This document shows positions 6,886 through 14,386 of a stretch of 23,132 nt of DNA, one piece after another. A program made the translations under genes and the position numbers. The notes under the pieces were generated by a model. It did not search any database. It was not told the DNA's origin and saw only the letters and a list, made by a program, of their open reading frames with translations. Source of the DNA: an uncultured Coriobacteriia bacterium. Lineage in GTDB: Bacteria; Actinomycetota; Coriobacteriia; Coriobacteriales; QAMH01. Positions within the stretch are counted from its first letter, which is position 1. Each line of letters begins with the position of its first letter. The stretch lies in NCBI GenBank assembly GCA_902478425.1, contig CABSKV010000016.1:1-23132 (forward strand). The letters are read 5' to 3'.

Positions 6886-8291
6886 CCGATACCGCCGTAG
6901 AAGATTCCGAGGATGATGACGAGCGCGGTCACGAAGACGAACACGTAGCGCGTGAAGAACTCGAACCACTTCCCGAGCGGCTTGTTGCGGCCGAGCTCGG
7001 CCTGCTTCTTCGCAAATCCGCGCGGGCATACCCAGAAGAACATGATGGCGGCGAGAAACGCGCCGACGGGAATGACGTAGATGGAGATGACGTCCATCCA
7101 GTCACTCACGGTGCTGCCACCTTCGATGAACAGGCCGATGCCGATCGCGATGACGGCGATGATGAGCACCGAGGCCATGCGCGAAAGGCCGAGCTGCTCC
7201 TGCAGCGCCTCGACAGGCGCCTCGAAGAGGTTCATCAGGCTCGTGATGGCGGCAAAGACAACCGCGACGAAGAGGATGACGGCGAAGATGTCACCGAAGG
7301 GCATTTGCTGGAACACTTGCGCAAGTGTGATAAAGAGCAGCGGCGGACCGGAGGAAACGTCGAGGCCAAAGGCGAACACGGCGGGTACCACGACGCACGC
7401 GGCCACGAGGCTGGCTATCGTGTCGAAGATGGCGACGTTGCGTGCTGCCGACACCACGTCCACGTCCTTCTTCAGGTAGCTGCCGTAGACGAGCGTACCG
7501 CAGCCCGCAAGCGAGAGGCTGAAGAACGCCTGACCAAGCGCATACACCCAAGTCGTCGGATTGAGCAGTGCTTCCCAGCGTGGGACGAGCAGATACAGAT
7601 AGCCATCGGCAGCACCCGCCAAGGTGACCACGCGAATGGCGATGATGACGAAGAGGACGAAGAGCAACGGCATGAGGACCTTGTTGACGCGCTCGATGCC
7701 ACGTGACACGCCCAGAATCATGATGATGAAGGTGATGACAAGGCCCAACACGTGAAAGCCCACGTTGCCGAAGTCGGAGGCGATGCCGCCGAAGAACGCG
7801 CCCATGTCGGATTGCGCCATGAGCTCGCCGGTAAGCGACGAGAACAGGTAATGGCATGCCCAGCCGAGCACGACCGCGTACCCGATGGCGAGCGCCAGCG
7901 AACCCAGCGTCGGGATGAGGCCGATGAGCTTGCCGATGGGGCCGCCTCGCTTGACGCCGCGCATCTCCATCGCCTTGCCGAACGCCCCCATGGGGCCCGT
8001 GCCCATGGCACGACCGAACGACATCTCTCCGATAACGCCCGTGAACCCGAGCAGTACCACGAAGATGAGATAGGGGATGAGAAACGCCGCCCCGCCAAGC
8101 TGCGCGACACGATAGGGAAAGAGCCAGATGTTGGCCATGCCCACGGCGCTTCCCACGCACGCCAGGATGAAGCCGGTACGCGACGCCCAGGAGTCACGCT
8201 GGCGCCGTTGCTGCGGTGTGCCGCCCGTCTCCTCGCCCACCTCTATCGCACGGGCCTCTTCCTCGATGATGTTGTCGCTTTTGTTTGCCAT
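6882..8291 (-). CDS. Sodium-dependent transporter, NSS (SNF) family
   Basis: A 469-residue integral membrane protein of the neurotransmitter:sodium symporter family (LeuT/MhsT fold), which imports amino acids or related amines with Na+. After a charged 35-residue N-terminus the first helix carries the family signature SRTGFILACVGSAVGMANIW-LFPY, including the unwound GSAVGMAN segment that binds Na+ and substrate, followed by GGAAFLIPYL. About eleven or twelve membrane segments can be counted. The ATG at 8291 has a good RBS (GAGGAGA, 5 nt spacing). It diverges from the SDR-ALDH pair and shares operator-like sequences with it, so its substrate may be an amine or amino acid whose alcohol/aldehyde products those enzymes handle; this is inference. 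The 3' end overlaps ackA by 4 bp. Confidence 0.93.
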   Translation of the reverse strand: MANKSDNIIEEEARAIEVGEETGGTPQQRRQRDSWASRTGFILACVGSAVGMANIWLFPYRVAQLGGAAFLIPYLIFVVLLGFTGVIGEMSFGRAMGTGPMGAFGKAMEMRGVKRGGPIGKLIGLIPTLGSLALAIGYAVVLGWACHYLFSSLTGELMAQSDMGAFFGGIASDFGNVGFHVLGLVITFIIMILGVSRGIERVNKVLMPLLFVLFVIIAIRVVTLAGAADGYLYLLVPRWEALLNPTTWVYALGQAFFSLSLAGCGTLVYGSYLKKDVDVVSAARNVAIFDTIASLVAACVVVPAVFAFGLDVSSGPPLLFITLAQVFQQMPFGDIFAVILFVAVVFAAITSLMNLFEAPVEALQEQLGLSRMASVLIIAVIAIGIGLFIEGGSTVSDWMDVISIYVIPVGAFLAAIMFFWVCPRGFAKKQAELGRNKPLGKWFEFFTRYVFVFVTALVIILGIFYGGIG

Positions 8292-8316
8292 GATGTCTCC
8301 TCGTCACAGGTGTTCC

Positions 8317-8342
8317 ATCATAGCGAATGAGACAGCGTCTCA
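8317..8342 (-). promoter_or_regulatory. Transporter promoter with a perfect TGAGAC-N3-GTCTCA palindrome
   Basis: On the minus strand TATGAT (plus 8317-8322) is a 5-of-6 -10 box about 25 bp before the transporter ATG. Directly upstream of it is the perfect palindrome TGAGACagcGTCTCA (8328-8342), filling the spacer and -35 area where no good -35 hexamer exists. This looks like an operator controlling the transporter gene. Confidence 0.55.
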
Positions 8343-8404
8343 GGGTCGTTGTCTCAAAACATTGACGATTCTTCAGTTTTGGCCAACTTTTGAAACAGCG
8401 TGCC

Positions 8405-8443
8405 TGAGTCGCTGTCTCATTTTTCGTCTCAGAAGACTATAAT
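8405..8443 (+). promoter_or_regulatory. SDR-ALDH promoter with matching TGAGTC-N3-GTCTCA site
   Basis: A perfect TATAAT (8438-8443) lies 47 bp before the SDR ATG. The -35 area carries TGAGTCgctGTCTCA (8405-8419), one base away from the perfect palindrome at 8328-8342, and another GTCTCA half-site at 8426-8431 just before the -10. A further GTCTCA lies at 8351-8356. No consensus -35 is visible. Confidence 0.55.
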
Positions 8444-8490
8444 GTCATTATTCGCCGTCTGATATTAATCTGACTGGGAGGTTTGACATC

Positions 8491-9285
8491 ATGGATACTG
8501 GGGCACAGCAATCAAGAAAGCGCGTCGCGATAGTGACGGGAGCCTCGTCCGGCCTTGGGCTCGAGTTTGCCCGGCAGATCGATCGCCTCCAGCAAGTCGA
8601 TGAAATCTGGCTCGTCGCGCGCAAAGCCGATGCACTGCACGAAGTCGCCGAACAGCTCGACACGCCAGCCGTTCCGGTCGTGGCCGACCTCGCGAGCAAG
8701 GCCGACATCGCGGCCATCAAGCAGCGCCTGTCCGACTTCGACCCCGACGTGCGCTACCTCGTCAACGCCGCCGGCTTCGGCAAGTTCGGGGATTGGCAGA
8801 CCATATCGGACGAGGCCGTCGACTCCATGATCGACCTCAACTGTCGCGGGCTCGTCGACATGACGCACGCGACCTTGCCCTACATGGACCGTGGCTCGCA
8901 CATCGTGCAGGTCGCATCTGCCGCAGCATTCGTCCCGCTTCCTCATATGAACGTATATGCGGCTACGAAGGCGTTCGTGCTGCGCTACACGCGCGCGCTT
9001 CGCTGGGAGCTGCACGGCACGGGCATTACCGCAACGGCCCTGTGCCCCACGTGGGTCAAGACCGGATTCGAGAAGGTCGCCCGCGAATCCGGCGGCGGCC
9101 ACGACGTGCACCATCTCCTGGGCGCGCAGAAGGCCTCTACCGTCGTATCCCGTGCCCTCACCGCGAACAAACTGCACCTGGCGGTCGCAACGGCAAGCCC
9201 GCAATCGTGCGCCCTGCGCCTCATCGGCAAGGTCGTCCCCAGCTGCATCACAATGGCCGGCTGGGACATCATTCGACGCATCTAA
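8491..9285 (+). CDS. Short-chain dehydrogenase/reductase (classical SDR)
   Basis: A 264-residue classical SDR with a Rossmann fold binding NAD(P). Motifs seen: the cofactor glycine motif TGASSGLG (residues 16-23), NAAG (92-95), catalytic Ser143 (VASAAA) and the active-site pair Tyr156/Lys160 in YAATK. VVADL (63-67) holds the acidic residue that contacts the adenine ring. No basic residue pattern decides between NAD and NADP with confidence. The C-terminal part is hydrophobic but not clearly membrane-spanning. RBS GGGAGG upstream of the ATG. It is followed after 25 bp by an aldehyde dehydrogenase, so an alcohol-to-aldehyde-to-acid route is a reasonable reading, though SDRs of this size act on many substrates. 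Divergent from the NSS transporter with shared operator-like sites. Confidence 0.9.
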   Translation: MDTGAQQSRKRVAIVTGASSGLGLEFARQIDRLQQVDEIWLVARKADALHEVAEQLDTPAVPVVADLASKADIAAIKQRLSDFDPDVRYLVNAAGFGKFGDWQTISDEAVDSMIDLNCRGLVDMTHATLPYMDRGSHIVQVASAAAFVPLPHMNVYAATKAFVLRYTRALRWELHGTGITATALCPTWVKTGFEKVARESGGGHDVHHLLGAQKASTVVSRALTANKLHLAVATASPQSCALRLIGKVVPSCITMAGWDIIRRI

Positions 9286-9310
9286 GCGTCGAGAGAGAAA
9301 GGATGAAGCC

Positions 9311-10735
9311 ATGAACCTCTACGAGAAACCCGTGAACTCAGCGGCAGACGTCCAAGGCATCATCGACGAAATGCGCGCCTACTTCGAAACCGGCGAGACG
9401 TTGTCCGTCGACTTCAGGATCAGGCAACTCAAGCGCCTCGGCGCATATTTGCGCGAACATGAAAAAGACGTGCTCGACGCGCTGCATGCAGACTTGGGCA
9501 AATCCGCATTCGAGTCGTACGCCACCGAGCTCGGACTCGTCTATGACGAGATCCGCACCTGCGTCAAGCACGTGCGCACGTGGGCGCGCCCCAAGTGCGT
9601 ATGCACGCCCCTCATGAACTTTCCGGCAACGTCCAAGGTCTACCCCTACCCCTTTGGCGTGGCAGCCGTGCTCTCGCCGTGGAACTATCCCATCCAGCTC
9701 GCGCTCGTACCCCTCGTGGATGCCATCTCCGCTGGCAACTGCGTCATCATGAAGCCGTCGAAAACATCCGTGCATACGAGCGAATTCATCCGCACGATGT
9801 GCGAGGAGATCTTCGACTCGCGCTTCGTCTTCTGCCTTCACGGCAGCGACGAGATGAACGATTGGCTGCTCGAGGTGAACTTCGACAAGATCATGTTCAC
9901 GGGCAGCCCGCGCGTCGGCAAGCTCATCATGAAGCACGCCGCCGACTCGCTCACGAGCGTCACGCTCGAACTCGGCGGCAAGAGCCCGCTATTCATCGAT
10001 AAGGCGACAAACATCCGTCGCGCCGCCGAGCGCGTCGCCTGGGGCAAGTGCCTCAACTCGGGCCAGACCTGCGTAGCACCCGACTACGCGCTCGTCCACG
10101 AGAGCGTGGCAGACGAATTCGTGAAGTGGATGGGGCATTACCTGCACAAGTTCTACGGAGATGACATCCTCGCCAGCCCCGACTACCCGCACATGATCAA
10201 CCAGAAGCACTTCGATGAGGTATGCGGCCTCATCGACAAGCGCACGCCTGGCTGCGAAATCGCACTCGGTGGCGGTCGCAATGCCGCGACGCTCCAGATC
10301 GAGCCCACGCTGCTCACGGGCGTCACCCTCAACGATCCGGTGATGGGCCAGGAGATCTTCGGCCCCGTGCTCCCCATCATCACCTGGAACAGCGTTGACG
10401 AGGCCATCGACATCACCCGCAAATTCGGCCACCCACTTGCCTGCTACATATTCTCGAATGATAAAACGTTCCAGAAGACCATCCTCGACCGCGTACCGAG
10501 CGGCGGTGCCGTCATCAACGACGTGGTCATCCACGTGGCGAACAACAACATGGGCTTTGGCGGCCTGCAAAACTCGGGCATCGGCGCATACCACGGCAAA
10601 GTGGGCTTCGATTGCTTCACGCACTACAAATCGACATCCAGGAAGACGACGCTCTTCGACATCCCCGTGCGCAATCCGCCGTTCAACAAGATGTCGATGC
10701 GCATCCTCAAGCTCTTGGTGCCGCCACCGCGCTAG
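9311..10735 (+). CDS. Aldehyde dehydrogenase, class 3-like
   Basis: A 474-residue NAD(P)-dependent aldehyde dehydrogenase that oxidises an aldehyde to the acid. The compact length without the long N-terminal extension, and the C-terminal hydrophobic/basic tail (MRILKLLVPPPR), resemble the class 3 group, which often acts on fatty or aromatic aldehydes. Catalytic residues are present: Asn125 in SPWNYP, Lys148 in MKPS, Glu220 in LELGGKSP and the nucleophile Cys254 in GQTCVAPDY. EIFGPVLP is also seen. The frame is open upstream into the SDR gene, but the ATG at 9311 is the true start: it has an RBS (GAAAGGA) and begins the family's N-terminus. Second gene of the SDR-ALDH operon, closed by a terminator overlapping its stop codon. 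Confidence 0.93.
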   Translation: MNLYEKPVNSAADVQGIIDEMRAYFETGETLSVDFRIRQLKRLGAYLREHEKDVLDALHADLGKSAFESYATELGLVYDEIRTCVKHVRTWARPKCVCTPLMNFPATSKVYPYPFGVAAVLSPWNYPIQLALVPLVDAISAGNCVIMKPSKTSVHTSEFIRTMCEEIFDSRFVFCLHGSDEMNDWLLEVNFDKIMFTGSPRVGKLIMKHAADSLTSVTLELGGKSPLFIDKATNIRRAAERVAWGKCLNSGQTCVAPDYALVHESVADEFVKWMGHYLHKFYGDDILASPDYPHMINQKHFDEVCGLIDKRTPGCEIALGGGRNAATLQIEPTLLTGVTLNDPVMGQEIFGPVLPIITWNSVDEAIDITRKFGHPLACYIFSNDKTFQKTILDRVPSGGAVINDVVIHVANNNMGFGGLQNSGIGAYHGKVGFDCFTHYKSTSRKTTLFDIPVRNPPFNKMSMRILKLLVPPPR

Positions 10736-10752
10736 GGAAACGCGCGTTTTTT
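10728..10752 (+). terminator. Rho-independent terminator overlapping the ALDH stop codon
   Basis: CGCGC (10728-10732) pairs with GCGCG (10742-10746) around a 9-nt loop that contains the TAG stop codon, followed by six T. Short but fully G-C and with a good T-run; it closes the SDR-ALDH operon. Confidence 0.6.
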
Positions 10753-10756
10753 CGCT

Positions 10757-10791
10757 TGAGTATGTACTCTTCGAGTCTTAGAATATACTCA
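10757..10791 (+). promoter_or_regulatory. Promoter region of the small acidic gene with GAGTA/TACTC repeats
   Basis: TATACT (10784-10789) is a 5-of-6 -10 box. Upstream lies the perfect palindrome GAGTAtgTACTC (10758-10769), and the outer pair TGAGTAT (10757-10763) / ATACTCA (10785-10791) forms a second inverted repeat that covers the -10. No consensus -35 at 17 bp. The arrangement looks like an operator with three or four half-sites. Confidence 0.45.
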
Positions 10792-10821
10792 GGTAAGACA
10801 AATAAAAGGATGGTGGTCACG

Positions 10822-10995
10822 ATGGTCGATACATTGGACGAGGATGCCCGCAAGGACCTCGAGTGCATCGAGGAAGAGGCTGCCGCAGAGGCAGCAGCTG
10901 CAGTCGAGGATTACGATGCGATGGACGAGGAGGAGGCCGCCGTGGATGCCGCGGAGACCGCCGCTACCTTCGAAGAGGCGGCCCTCAACAACTAG
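10822..10995 (+). CDS. Small, very acidic Ala/Glu-rich protein of unknown function
   Basis: A 57-residue protein with 21 Asp/Glu and only two basic residues, rich in Ala, with one Cys (residue 14). It has no signal peptide, membrane segment or recognisable domain; the heptad-like Ala/Glu pattern suggests one or two long helices. Evidence that it is a gene: its own -10 box with operator-like repeats upstream, good coding composition, and a strong terminator 37 bp after the stop. The ATG at 10822 is chosen (GGTGG 5 nt upstream, AAAGGA a little further); an in-frame ATG at 10810 would add four residues but its purine-rich site is too close. It stands alone between two terminators, just before tRNA-Leu. 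Unrecognised. Confidence 0.6.
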   Translation: MVDTLDEDARKDLECIEEEAAAEAAAAVEDYDAMDEEEAAVDAAETAATFEEAALNN

Positions 10996-11032
10996 TCTCT
11001 CTATCTGGCGCATGCCACTCAGACTGACAACG

Positions 11033-11070
11033 AGGGGAGGAGTGCAAAGCTCCTCCCCTTTGCGTTTTAT
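11033..11070 (+). terminator. Strong rho-independent terminator before tRNA-Leu
   Basis: AGGGGAGGAG (11033-11042) and CTCCTCCCCT (11050-11059) form a perfect 10-bp stem with a TGCAAAG loop, followed by a T-rich tract (TTTGCGTTTTATTT). Confidence 0.92.
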
Positions 11071-11091
11071 TTCCCCCTGCCACATTTTTTG

Positions 11092-11100
11092 TGCTAGTAT
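11092..11100 (+). promoter_or_regulatory. Candidate extended -10 promoter of tRNA-Leu
   Basis: TGCTAGTAT is an extended -10 (TGn plus TAGTAT) ending 25 bp before the mature tRNA 5' end; no -35 matches well. The short leader includes GCGCaaaaGCGC. Confidence 0.35.
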
Positions 11101-11125
11101 ACGTACCCGCGCAAAAGCGCAGCAT

Positions 11126-11211
11126 GCGGGCGTGGCGGAATGGCAGACGCGCTGGCTTCAGGTGCCAGTGGGCTTCGGCCCGTGAAGGTTCAACTCCTTT
11201 CGCCCGCACCA
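11126..11211 (+). tRNA. tRNA-Leu (anticodon CAG)
   Basis: A complete type II tRNA of 86 nt including an encoded CCA. The 7-bp acceptor stem is GCGGGCG/CGCCCGC with discriminator A. The anticodon stem-loop is CTGGC-TTCAGGT-GCCAG, with anticodon CAG at 11159-11161, and the T-arm is GAAGG-TTCAACT-CCTTT. The long variable arm (GGGCTTCGGCCC core) is that of a leucine isoacceptor, and the anticodon reads CUG. It sits between two terminators just before the kinase/FHA cluster. As I recall, Mycobacterium tuberculosis also has a tRNA-Leu(CAG) beside fhaA, so the placement may be ancestral in actinobacteria. Confidence 0.97.
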
Positions 11212-11220
11212 ATACATGAG

Positions 11221-11248
11221 AGGGCCGGCCTTTGAGGTCGGCCTTTTT
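11221..11248 (+). terminator. Rho-independent terminator after tRNA-Leu
   Basis: GGCCGGCC (11223-11230) pairs with GGTCGGCC (11236-11243), 8 bp with one G-U, around a TTTGA loop and followed by five T. Confidence 0.85.
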
Positions 11249-11281
11249 CGTGTACTTCGGCGGTTTTAAGGTCCAATTACC

Positions 11282-11287
11282 TATAAT
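11282..11287 (+). promoter_or_regulatory. -10 box before the kinase/FHA operon
   Basis: A perfect TATAAT 48 bp before the kinase ATG, directly after the tRNA terminator. The expected -35 position carries no consensus. It is the only promoter-like element seen for the five-gene run up to the RodA-PBP gene. Confidence 0.5.
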
Positions 11288-11335
11288 GTGCTACTGCATC
11301 TGTCAAAATGGGCAAGAAACGAGAAGAGAGGCAAG

Positions 11336-12997
11336 ATGCAGGGTCCATTGATCCTAGACCGCTATCGACCCATAGAAGTCAAAGGCGAAGGTGGCAGCGG
11401 CAGAGTCGAGATCTGCTGGGACACGCGCATCCAGCGTCGTGTCGCCATCAAGCGCATGCCCGTTTCCAGCGCGTGGGCCAACGGTAGCGTTCCCGGCCTT
11501 TCCGAGGCACGCACGGGCGCAATGCTCAGCCGCCCCTCCATCGTGAGCGTCTACGATTTCGACACCGTCGACAACGAGGCCTTTCTCATCATGGAGGCCA
11601 TCGAGGGCCCTTCCCTCGCGCAGATCATCCACGACACCCCGCCAGGCACCTTCGATCTCGATATCGCTGCGGCTATCATCCTCGCCGTGGGCGACGCCAT
11701 CGAATTCGCGCACGAGAACCAGGTGCTTCACCTCGATATCAAGCCCGACAACATCCTCGTGAACCGCAACGGTGCCTGCAAGGTCAGCGACTTCGGCGTG
11801 TCCGAGCTCGCCGATGCCCAGGGTTTTCGCAAGGCAAGTGGCGGCACCATCGGATACATGCCGCCCGAGCAGATGAACAGCCAGGAGCTTGACGAGCGCA
11901 CTGACGAGTTCGCCCTGGCAGCTGTCGTCTACGAGATTCTCACCGGCAAGCGCCCCTTTGCGGCCCGCAGCCTCAACGCGAGTGCCGCGCTCATCCAGAA
12001 GTTCGACATCGCCGCGCCCTCCTCGGTGCGCCTCGACCTCGACCCGGGCATCGACAGCGTACTGTTCACGGCACTCTCGCCCGACCCGGACGATCGCTAC
12101 GACACCGTGGCAGACTTCCTCGCCGCGCTCATGCCCTATCTGGGCAATCCGGCACAGGGCAACCGTCGCCTGCGCGAAATCGTCCAAGTCGATGACGAGG
12201 TCGTTGAAGAGGAAAGCCCCGTCATCCAAAAGCGCGGTATTCTCGAGCGCGTCTCGCCGCGTCTTGGCTTCGTATTGGGCCGTATCGTCGCCGCGGCGCT
12301 GTGTTGGTGGCTCAGCACCTCGGCGCTCTTCAACGTCACGATGCTCGACACGAACGTCGCCATGCTCATCGCGCTGCTGCCCGCCGTGGCCGCAGCCGTC
12401 AAGCCGCCCTTCGGCGCTCTGCTCGCCATGCTCATCAACGGCGCCTCGCTCTTCCTGTGCGCCGCGCCCATGCCCATACTCGGCATAGTCGCCATCGCGG
12501 TGGCGATCGCCTGGGTCATACTCTTCGGCCGCGAGGGCGTGGCCGACACGAACTGCGCACTCATCATCTCGCCTCTGGGCATCGTCGGGTTCGCCCCGCT
12601 TGCGCCCATGATTGCCGGCTATTGCCTGCCACCCAAACGGGCACTTGGAGCTGCCATCATCCAAATCGTCCTCATGCTCACCGTGGGCAAGAACACGGGT
12701 CCGGAATTATTGTTCGGCACCATCACGAGCATCCCGACCTGGATTATGATATGTGGTTGGATTGTCTCGACCGTGCTCATGTCACTGTTATGTGTGCGCG
12801 AGACACGTATACTGTCAATACTCGGTGCGGTTTGCGCAGCAGCTGTCCTGCTTATCGCGCAAGCCATCGGAATAAGCGTTTTAACCGGCATCTTCGCCGG
12901 TCCAAGTGGTACGTGGACCATCACGACGGTGCTTGCGTGCATTGCCATGTGTGTCGTCGGCATCCTGGAGTCGTCGGTACGTCATAAAGGAGAGTAG
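11336..12997 (+). CDS. Membrane-anchored Ser/Thr protein kinase (non-RD, PknA position)
   Basis: A 553-residue protein with an N-terminal Hanks-type kinase (about residues 8-285) and a large hydrophobic C-terminal half (about 310-545) with six or more membrane segments. Kinase residues are in place: Gly-rich loop GEGGSGRV, Lys39 in VAIK, Glu57 in helix C, catalytic Asp134, Lys136 and Asn139 in HLDIKPDN, and the DFG Asp152. The Arg of the HRD motif is Leu, making it a non-RD kinase, so activation-loop phosphorylation may not control it in the usual way. The polytopic C-terminus replaces the single helix plus PASTA repeats of PknB. The ATG at 11336 has GAGAGG 4 nt upstream; the frame is open 16 codons further without RBS. 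fhaA follows 2 bp after the stop, so they are translationally coupled. It is in the cluster where PknA would be expected, but is not a clear orthologue. Confidence 0.9.
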   Translation: MQGPLILDRYRPIEVKGEGGSGRVEICWDTRIQRRVAIKRMPVSSAWANGSVPGLSEARTGAMLSRPSIVSVYDFDTVDNEAFLIMEAIEGPSLAQIIHDTPPGTFDLDIAAAIILAVGDAIEFAHENQVLHLDIKPDNILVNRNGACKVSDFGVSELADAQGFRKASGGTIGYMPPEQMNSQELDERTDEFALAAVVYEILTGKRPFAARSLNASAALIQKFDIAAPSSVRLDLDPGIDSVLFTALSPDPDDRYDTVADFLAALMPYLGNPAQGNRRLREIVQVDDEVVEEESPVIQKRGILERVSPRLGFVLGRIVAAALCWWLSTSALFNVTMLDTNVAMLIALLPAVAAAVKPPFGALLAMLINGASLFLCAAPMPILGIVAIAVAIAWVILFGREGVADTNCALIISPLGIVGFAPLAPMIAGYCLPPKRALGAAIIQIVLMLTVGKNTGPELLFGTITSIPTWIMICGWIVSTVLMSLLCVRETRILSILGAVCAAAVLLIAQAIGISVLTGIFAGPSGTWTITTVLACIAMCVVGILESSVRHKGE

Positions 12998-12999
12998 CA

Positions 13000-13965
13000 A
13001 TGGGCATTTTTTCGAGGTTCGAGAACAAGGCCGAGGACGTCATCGAAGGTTCGGGCGGCCGCGGGCGCGGTGGCATCGAACCCGTCAAGCTTGCCAAACG
13101 CGCTTGCAAGGAGATGGAGCACGAGAAGATGATCGGCGTCGGGCACGAGTATGCCCCCACGCTCTACAACATCCTCGTGTCACCCGAAGACGATGCCGCG
13201 ATGAGCGGATACTACCCCTCGCTTGCCGGCGAAATCGAGACCTACCTGACCGGCCAGGGCGCCCAGCGCGGCCTGGTCTTCGATTGCCCGCCGCTGGCGC
13301 GCTTCATTGTCGATGACGGCTTGCGCCGCGGCAAGTTCGACATCATCGCCGAGAGCGTGAGCCCCGCCATCATCGCCGAGCTTCGCCATGAGGAGATGGT
13401 GCGCTACGGCATCGAGCCCGACTACGACAACCTGGATGACTTCGATTTCGACCGTGCTCACGAGCACTCGAGGCGTCCGGCACCGCGTGCAGAGGCCGAT
13501 TTCGAGCCCGACTTCCCGGCAGATGATGGCTTTGCCGGCGAGCCCGTCGCAGATGACTTCGATGCACCGGCACCCGCAGCCGCCCCGATGCCCGCTCCCG
13601 AAGAAGACGCATTCGATGACGCCGCAAGCGAAGACGCCGCCGAGCAGCGCACGGTCATGCTCAACGAGCCCATGGCGCAGCAGCCCCAGGCCGTCCTCTA
13701 CAACCTCAAGACGCAACGCGTGTACCAGCTGCGCGACGATCGCACCGTCGTCGGCCGCGACACCAACTGCGACATCATCATCGGCGACCCGAGCGTCTCG
13801 CGCCATCATGCCGAGGTCCTGCACAACGATTCCGGCTGGCTCATTCGCGATACCGGCTCGACAAACGGCATAATCGTCAACGGCGTCGCCACGACGCAGT
13901 CGCGCATCTACGATGGCGACATCATCGACCTCGGCACCACCCAGCTCGAGTTCCAGGAGGGCTAA
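13000..13965 (+). CDS. fhaA: FhaA-like protein (DUF3662 + FHA)
   Basis: A 321-residue protein with the two-domain plan of mycobacterial FhaA: an N-terminal FhaA_N/DUF3662 domain (about residues 1-120, starting with the short GIFSRFENK helix), an acidic Pro/Ala-rich linker (about 140-225), and a C-terminal FHA domain (about 232-318). FHA phosphothreonine contacts are present: Gly252-Arg253 in VVGRD, Ser267-Arg-His-His in VSRHH, and Ser287-Thr-Asn-Gly in STNG. In mycobacteria FhaA reads kinase-phosphorylated partners and restrains peptidoglycan synthesis at the cell pole and septum. RBS GGAGA overlaps the upstream kinase stop codon. It is cytoplasmic. Gene symbol by domain order and synteny. 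Confidence 0.93.
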   Translation: MGIFSRFENKAEDVIEGSGGRGRGGIEPVKLAKRACKEMEHEKMIGVGHEYAPTLYNILVSPEDDAAMSGYYPSLAGEIETYLTGQGAQRGLVFDCPPLARFIVDDGLRRGKFDIIAESVSPAIIAELRHEEMVRYGIEPDYDNLDDFDFDRAHEHSRRPAPRAEADFEPDFPADDGFAGEPVADDFDAPAPAAAPMPAPEEDAFDDAASEDAAEQRTVMLNEPMAQQPQAVLYNLKTQRVYQLRDDRTVVGRDTNCDIIIGDPSVSRHHAEVLHNDSGWLIRDTGSTNGIIVNGVATTQSRIYDGDIIDLGTTQLEFQEG

Positions 13966-13972
13966 TCTCAGC

Positions 13973-14386
13973 ATGGTCGATCTTCTTCTCCTGGCTGGCC
14001 GCCTGCTGCTCGTCGCCCTGCTCTACCTCTTCCTGTTCTTCGTGGTAAAGACGGGCGTCGGCCTCGTCCGTGGCCAAAACAAGAAGGCAAAATCCTGGAC
14101 GCTTAACGTCGAGAAAGGTCCGCGCACGCTCAAGGGCGTGCGTTTGACCATTGCCGGCCCCATCGTCATCGGACGCGCCCCGGGCGCCGACATCGTCATC
14201 CCCACCGACTACGTCTCGGCGCGTCACGCGCGTTTCTCGCTCACGGGCACGAGCCTCTCGGTCGAGGACCTCAACTCCACCAACGGCACGCTGCTTAACG
14301 GGCATCCCGTCACCAAGCCCGTCGCCTGCTCGGAAGGCGACATCGTCACCATCGGAAACGTCGACATAAAGATTGGCCGTCAATGA
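13973..14386 (+). CDS. fhaB: FhaB-like protein (membrane-anchored FHA)
   Basis: A 137-residue protein with one N-terminal membrane helix (residues 4-26) and a cytoplasmic FHA domain (about 50-135), the arrangement of FhaB/FipA. Phosphothreonine-binding residues are seen: Gly67-Arg68 (VIGRAPGADIVIP), Ser82, Arg84 and His85 (VSARHARF), and Asn101-Ser-Thr-Asn-Gly105. The relative in mycobacteria links phosphorylated division proteins to the divisome. The ATG at 13973 lies 7 bp after fhaA; the nearest purine site (GGAGGG) is about 11 nt upstream inside the fhaA end, a slightly long spacing that suggests coupling. The stop codon overlaps the pstP start as ATGA. Confidence 0.92.
   Translation: MVDLLLLAGRLLLVALLYLFLFFVVKTGVGLVRGQNKKAKSWTLNVEKGPRTLKGVRLTIAGPIVIGRAPGADIVIPTDYVSARHARFSLTGTSLSVEDLNSTNGTLLNGHPVTKPVACSEGDIVTIGNVDIKIGRQ

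Noticed and set aside
8957..9310. 118-codon N-terminal extension of the aldehyde dehydrogenase
   Set aside because: It overlaps the SDR gene in another frame; the ATG at 9311 has an RBS and gives the normal class 3 length.
11354..12664. 436-codon minus-strand open frame opposite the first kinase
   Set aside because: Antisense shadow; low-complexity His/Glu/Arg/Gly-rich product without domains, opposite a gene with clear kinase motifs.
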